A DNA stretch of 64,000 bases from DATAOG01 sp963753685 (GTDB taxonomy: Bacteria; Pseudomonadota; Alphaproteobacteria; Geminicoccales; Geminicoccaceae), in NCBI GenBank assembly GCA_963753685.1, contig CAVWDE010000001.1:79940-143939 (forward strand), written 5' to 3'. Shown piece by piece: positions 60,462 to 64,000 of this stretch. A model generated the notes under the pieces. It had not been told where the DNA came from. It was given only the letters and a program-made list of their open reading frames with translations, and ran no database searches. The position numbers and the translations under genes are program-made. Within the stretch, counting starts at the first letter, position 1. Each line of letters opens with the position of its first letter.

Positions 60462-62516
60462 TCAGACCGTGATCGAGAGGCTGCCGGATGCGGTCCGGCG
60501 GGCGATGGCACCCGGATCGACCACGACCGTGGTGAACGAGGATTCGATGATCGCCGGCCCCACGATCTCGCCCTCGACCGCCTCGAACCGGCGGACGGCC
60601 GCCTCGACCCAGCCGGCATCGGCGAAGTAGACCCGGCGTCCGCTCTCGATCCCGGCCTCGGGCGCGCCAGCGATGAGACGGCCTGAGCCGCCCTCGCGCA
60701 GGCGGCAGCGCACCCGGGCGCGCCAGGTCACGAGCTCGATTTCGGAGCCGGGGTCGCTGATCTCGAAGATCTGCTTGTGGGCGGCATGAAAATCGTCGAC
60801 CAGGGTGCGAAGGTCCGCATCGGTCCGGAAGCGGCTCGCCCGCAGCGGCACCTCGATCTCCCAGATCTGATGCGGATAGCGCGCCTCGACCGTGTGGTCG
60901 ATCCGTTGCTCGAGCGAGCCTTCGCCCGGCCCTTCGATGAACGCCCGGCACTGTTCGTCGAGGCCCGCGAGCACGGCGTTGATCGCCGCAGCATCGAAGC
61001 GCTCGCTGGTCGCGAACGCCATCCGGCTGTACTCGGCGGCGAGGTCGGACATCAAGGCACCCGCGGCGCTGAGCGCGGCGCCGGTCTCGGGGATCACGAC
61101 CTCGCGGCAGCCGAGCCGGCGCGCGACCGCGACCGCGTTCAGGCCAGCAGCACCACCGCCGCCGATCAGCACCGCCGAGGCCGGGTCGATGCCCTGGTTG
61201 ATCGTGATCTCCTCGATCGCCCCGACCATCTTCTCGGTCGCCAGCGCCAGCACCGCGGCGGCCGCTTCTTCAATCCCGAGCCCAAGCTTGCGGGCGACGT
61301 CGCTCTCCAGCGCCCGGCGCGCCGCTTCCTGATCCAGACGCATGGCGCCGCCCAGGAAAAACGCCGGGTCGATGTAGCCGAGCAGGAGGGCGCAGTCGGT
61401 GACCGTGGGTGCGGTGCCGCCGGTGCCGTAGCAGGCCGGGCCCGGCCTCGAGCCAGCACTCTCCGGGCCGCAGTGGAGCAGGCCGCCCGCATCGACCCAG
61501 GCGATCGAGCCGCCACCGGCGCCGATGCTCTTGACGTCGACCGAGGGGAAGCCCGTCATGTGGCCGCGGAAGCGCTGGCCGAGCCAGGTCTCGCGGGTCC
61601 AGGGGATGCGCCGCTCGCGGACCAGGCTGACGTCGTAGCTGGTGCCGCCGGTATCGGCCACGATCGCGGTGTCGGCCGCGGCATCCAGGGCCGCGTAGTG
61701 GCGGCCCGCGACCGGCGCCATGGCCGGGCCGGAGCCGATGCTATGGATCGGCGCCAGGGCGACGTCGTCGGCGTCCATGATCCCGCCCTGGGAGGTCACC
61801 ATCAGCACCCGGCCAGGGAAACCCGCCGCCCGCAGCCGGCCCTTCAGGCCGTGCAGGTAGCCGCGCATGAGCGGCTTGAGCGAAGCGTCGATGCAGGTCG
61901 AGGACGCCCGCCGGTATTCGCGAAGGGTCGGGTTGAGCTGATGCGAGAGGGTGCAGGCGACCCCGGGCAGATGCTCCGCCAACAGCTCGCCGACCCGCTG
62001 CTCGTGGGCCGGGTTGGCGATCGACCAGAGCAGGCAGACGCCGACCGCCTCGACCCGCTTTGCCCGAAGTTGCTCGATCACGCGCAGCACGCCCGCCTCT
62101 TCGAGGGGTTTGACGACCTCGCCATCGGCGCCGATCCGCTCGGGGATCTCGAAGGTCAGCGCGCGCGGCACGTAGGGCTCGGGGTAGGGGACCGTGAAGT
62201 TGAAGGGCTCGATCCGGCCGCCCTCGCGGATCACCAGGATGTCCGGGTGGCCCTCGGTCGTGAGGAAGGCGGTGCGCGCGGTGTGGCCGGTCAGGATGGC
62301 GTTGATCGCGCGCGTCGTGCCGTGGATGAAGGTCTCGCCGCGGGCCAGGAACGCGGCGCGCGGGAGGCCGGCGTCGGCGGCTGCCAGCGTCAGCGCATCG
62401 AGGACGCCTTCGATCGGGTCGTCCGGCGTGGTCGAGGATTTGTACATGCGCAAGCGCCCGTCCGCCTCGACCACGAGATCGGTGAAGGTGCCGCCGGTAT
62501 CGCAGGCCAGTCTCAT
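60462..62516 (-). CDS. Hydantoinase/oxoprolinase A-type subunit (HyuA-like)
   Basis: A 684-residue subunit. The N-terminus MRLACDTGGTFTDLVVEADG is the phosphate-binding start of the actin/ASKHA-like fold of HyuA; FIHGTTRAINAILTGHTART, DTGGTSYDVSLVRERRIPWT and GAGGGSIAWVDAGGLLHCGP are the other nucleotide-binding loops, and LIGGGGAAGLNAVAVARRLG lies near the end. HyuA hydrolyses ATP to activate a cyclic amide, which HyuB then opens. It starts 10 bp after the aldehyde-dehydrogenase stop. The neighbouring hydrolase and dehydratase genes suggest a degradation route for a lactam, hydantoin or similar ring. Subunit pairing is clear; substrate is not. Confidence 0.9.
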   Translation of the reverse strand: MRLACDTGGTFTDLVVEADGRLRMYKSSTTPDDPIEGVLDALTLAAADAGLPRAAFLARGETFIHGTTRAINAILTGHTARTAFLTTEGHPDILVIREGGRIEPFNFTVPYPEPYVPRALTFEIPERIGADGEVVKPLEEAGVLRVIEQLRAKRVEAVGVCLLWSIANPAHEQRVGELLAEHLPGVACTLSHQLNPTLREYRRASSTCIDASLKPLMRGYLHGLKGRLRAAGFPGRVLMVTSQGGIMDADDVALAPIHSIGSGPAMAPVAGRHYAALDAAADTAIVADTGGTSYDVSLVRERRIPWTRETWLGQRFRGHMTGFPSVDVKSIGAGGGSIAWVDAGGLLHCGPESAGSRPGPACYGTGGTAPTVTDCALLLGYIDPAFFLGGAMRLDQEAARRALESDVARKLGLGIEEAAAAVLALATEKMVGAIEEITINQGIDPASAVLIGGGGAAGLNAVAVARRLGCREVVIPETGAALSAAGALMSDLAAEYSRMAFATSERFDAAAINAVLAGLDEQCRAFIEGPGEGSLEQRIDHTVEARYPHQIWEIEVPLRASRFRTDADLRTLVDDFHAAHKQIFEISDPGSEIELVTWRARVRCRLREGGSGRLIAGAPEAGIESGRRVYFADAGWVEAAVRRFEAVEGEIVGPAIIESSFTTVVVDPGAIARRTASGSLSITV

Positions 62517-62526
62517 TCCGAGGTCT

Positions 62527-63990
62527 TCAGCGCAGCACGAACGGGTTCGGCACGTTGCCGCTGATGTCGATCCAGACGCTCTTTTCCTGGAGGTATTCGC
62601 GGATCGCGCTCTGCCCGCTCTCGCGCCCGATCCCGGAGCGCTTGTAGCCGCCGAACGGCGACATGTAGCTGACCGCGCGGTAGGTGTTGATCCAGACCGT
62701 GCCGGCTTCGAGCCGCTCGGCCATGGAGAGCGCCCGCTTGATGCTCTGGGTCCAGGCGCCGGCGGCAAGGCCGTAGAGTGTGCCGTTGGCGATCTCGACC
62801 GCCTCCTCGTCGTCGTCGAACGGGATGATCGAGAGCACCGGCCCGAACACCTCCTCCTGGGCGATCCGCATGTCGGGGCGGACCCCGGTGAAGATGGTCG
62901 GCTCGACGAACCAGCCGTTGCCGCACTCCGGCCGGCTGGCCGGCCCGCCGCCCAGCACGCAGGTAGCACCCTCGTCCTTGGCGACCTGCATGTACTCCAG
63001 CACCTTCTTGTATTGCGGCCGGGTCGTGATCGGCCCGACCTGGGTCGCGTCGTCGAGCGGGTCACCCATGCGCGCGGTCTTGGCCAGCGTCAGCAGGCGA
63101 TCGAGGAACTCGTCATAGACCGGGCGCTGGATCAGGGCGCGCGAGCCCGCGATGCAGGTCTGGCCGGTGGCCGCGAAGATGCCGGAGACGACGCCCTTGA
63201 CGGCATCGTCGAGGACCGCGTCCTCGAACACGATGTTGGCGGACTTGCCGCCCAGCTCGAGCGTCACGGGCTTGATCTGACGTGCGGCCGAGGCGTAGAC
63301 CACGGCCCCGGTCTTATCGCCGCCCGTGAACGCGACCTTGGCGACTTTGGGGTGGGTCACGAGCGCATCGCCGATCTCGCCGCCGAAGCCGGTCACGATG
63401 TTGACCACGCCCGGCGGCAGGCCCGCGCGCTCGAACAGTTTTCCGAACTCGAGGGCGGAAACCGATGAAAACTCGGACGGCTTCCAGACCGCGGTGTTGC
63501 CGGCGGCGAGCGCCGGGGCGAGCTTCCAGGCCGCGAGCAACAGGGGCGAATTCCAGGGCGTGATGATGCCGACCACGCCATAGGGCTCCTCGCGGGTGAA
63601 GTTGAACACCCCCGGCTTGTCGATCGGGATCACCCGGCCCTCGAGCTTGTCCGCGAGGCCGCCGAAGTAGTGGAACCACTGCGGCAGATAGCGCAATTGC
63701 GCCCGCATCTCGGTGATCAGCTTGCCGTTGTCGCGGGTCTCGAGCTCGGCCAGCCGATCGGCCTCGCCCGCGATCACGTCGGCCAGCCGCCGCAACAGCG
63801 CGCCGCGCGCCGTGGCGCTCATCCGCCGCCAGCCGGGTGCTTTGAAGGCGTCGTGAGCGGCCTCGACCGCGCGGTCGACGTCTGCGGGCGCGGCGCGCGG
63901 CACCAGCGCCCAGGGGCCGCCGAGGAACGGGTTCTCGAACTCGAACGTCTCCCGCGAAGCTGCGTCCATCCACTCGCCGCCGATCAGCAT
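62527..63990 (-). CDS. Aldehyde dehydrogenase (NAD(P)+), possibly N-terminally incomplete
   Basis: A 487-residue enzyme from the first in-window ATG at 63990; the bases before it (codons for RYQ) continue the frame to the window edge, and family N-termini often read xxRYQMLIGGEW, so the real start may lie just outside. Active-site features are PWNSPLLLAAWKLAPALAAG, FTGGDKTGAVVYASAARQIK, LELGGKSANIVF (general-base Glu) and GIFAATGQTCIAGSRALIQR (catalytic Cys). The cofactor loop and PEVFGPV-like EEVFGPVLSIIPFDDDEEAV are also present. It oxidises an aldehyde to the acid. First gene of the catabolic operon, so the pathway may begin with an alcohol or amine that is oxidised to an aldehyde. Confidence 0.9.
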   Translation of the reverse strand: MLIGGEWMDAASRETFEFENPFLGGPWALVPRAAPADVDRAVEAAHDAFKAPGWRRMSATARGALLRRLADVIAGEADRLAELETRDNGKLITEMRAQLRYLPQWFHYFGGLADKLEGRVIPIDKPGVFNFTREEPYGVVGIITPWNSPLLLAAWKLAPALAAGNTAVWKPSEFSSVSALEFGKLFERAGLPPGVVNIVTGFGGEIGDALVTHPKVAKVAFTGGDKTGAVVYASAARQIKPVTLELGGKSANIVFEDAVLDDAVKGVVSGIFAATGQTCIAGSRALIQRPVYDEFLDRLLTLAKTARMGDPLDDATQVGPITTRPQYKKVLEYMQVAKDEGATCVLGGGPASRPECGNGWFVEPTIFTGVRPDMRIAQEEVFGPVLSIIPFDDDEEAVEIANGTLYGLAAGAWTQSIKRALSMAERLEAGTVWINTYRAVSYMSPFGGYKRSGIGRESGQSAIREYLQEKSVWIDISGNVPNPFVLR

Positions 63991-64000
63991 CTGATAGCGT

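Overview
The window is very G+C-rich chromosomal DNA with strongly G/C-biased third codon positions, so long open frames on the strand opposite real genes are frequent and misleading. The order rpmI-rplT-pheS-pheT-lepA, the neighbouring uvrD and prmA, the LivKHMGF transporter and several family types (RES/Xre toxin-antitoxin, FkbM methyltransferase, large ABC protein next to a class III cyclase) fit an alphaproteobacterium, probably Rhodospirillales-like. That is an inference; no rRNA or other decisive marker is present.

Layout. 1-3.2 kb: a GH15 glycosidase, cut by the window edge, behind an IlvD/Edd dehydratase. 3.2-4.4 kb: a gene-poor stretch with a decayed small gene. 4.4-9.4 kb: a complete branched-chain amino-acid-type ABC importer with the LivM permease fused to the LivG ATPase. 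9.5-10.5 kb: a graveyard holding pieces of a serine recombinase, an adenylate cyclase and a WD40 protein. 10.6-17.8 kb: glycine-zipper lipoprotein and EF-hand protein, MsrA, two ClC chloride transporters tail to tail, and a PLP sulfur-amino-acid enzyme. 17.8-29.3 kb: accessory region with two copies of a palindromic dispersed repeat, an A+T-rich membrane gene, an FkbM methyltransferase, a class III cyclase downstream of a large ABC protein whose nucleotide-binding domain has lost every catalytic motif, a lipid-phosphate operon (diacylglycerol kinase, metallophosphoesterase, PAP2), and a stand-alone AAA_13/RloC-like ATPase.

29.5-44.8 kb: solute-binding protein, AEC permease, a hydratase, a tiny lipoprotein, an AbrB/RelE toxin-antitoxin pair, then lepA, pheT, pheS, rplT and rpmI, an oxidoreductase, a DUF4410 lipoprotein, an unknown membrane protein and a second MsrA. 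44.8-56 kb: prmA, uvrD, DUF433 and RES/Xre toxin-antitoxin genes, a fusion of a degenerate PAP2-like membrane domain to a cis-prenyltransferase with a glycosyltransferase nearby, tRNA-Ser(GGA), a LemA-TPM-TPM operon and a class IV aminotransferase. 56-64 kb: one minus-strand catabolic operon transcribed aldehyde dehydrogenase -> hyuA -> hyuB -> enolase-superfamily dehydratase -> cyclase/formamidase-like hydrolase -> small barrel protein.

Five otherwise good genes (dehydratase, FkbM methyltransferase, uvrD, class IV aminotransferase, hyuB) carry indel frameshifts. Because uvrD is among them and the rest of each reading frame is intact, uncorrected sequencing or assembly indels are a likely cause and should be excluded before any of them is called a pseudogene. 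The most unusual items are the catalytically dead ABC protein paired with a cyclase, the PAP2-like/cis-prenyltransferase fusion, the AAA_13 ATPase beside a palindromic repeat, and the repeat itself.
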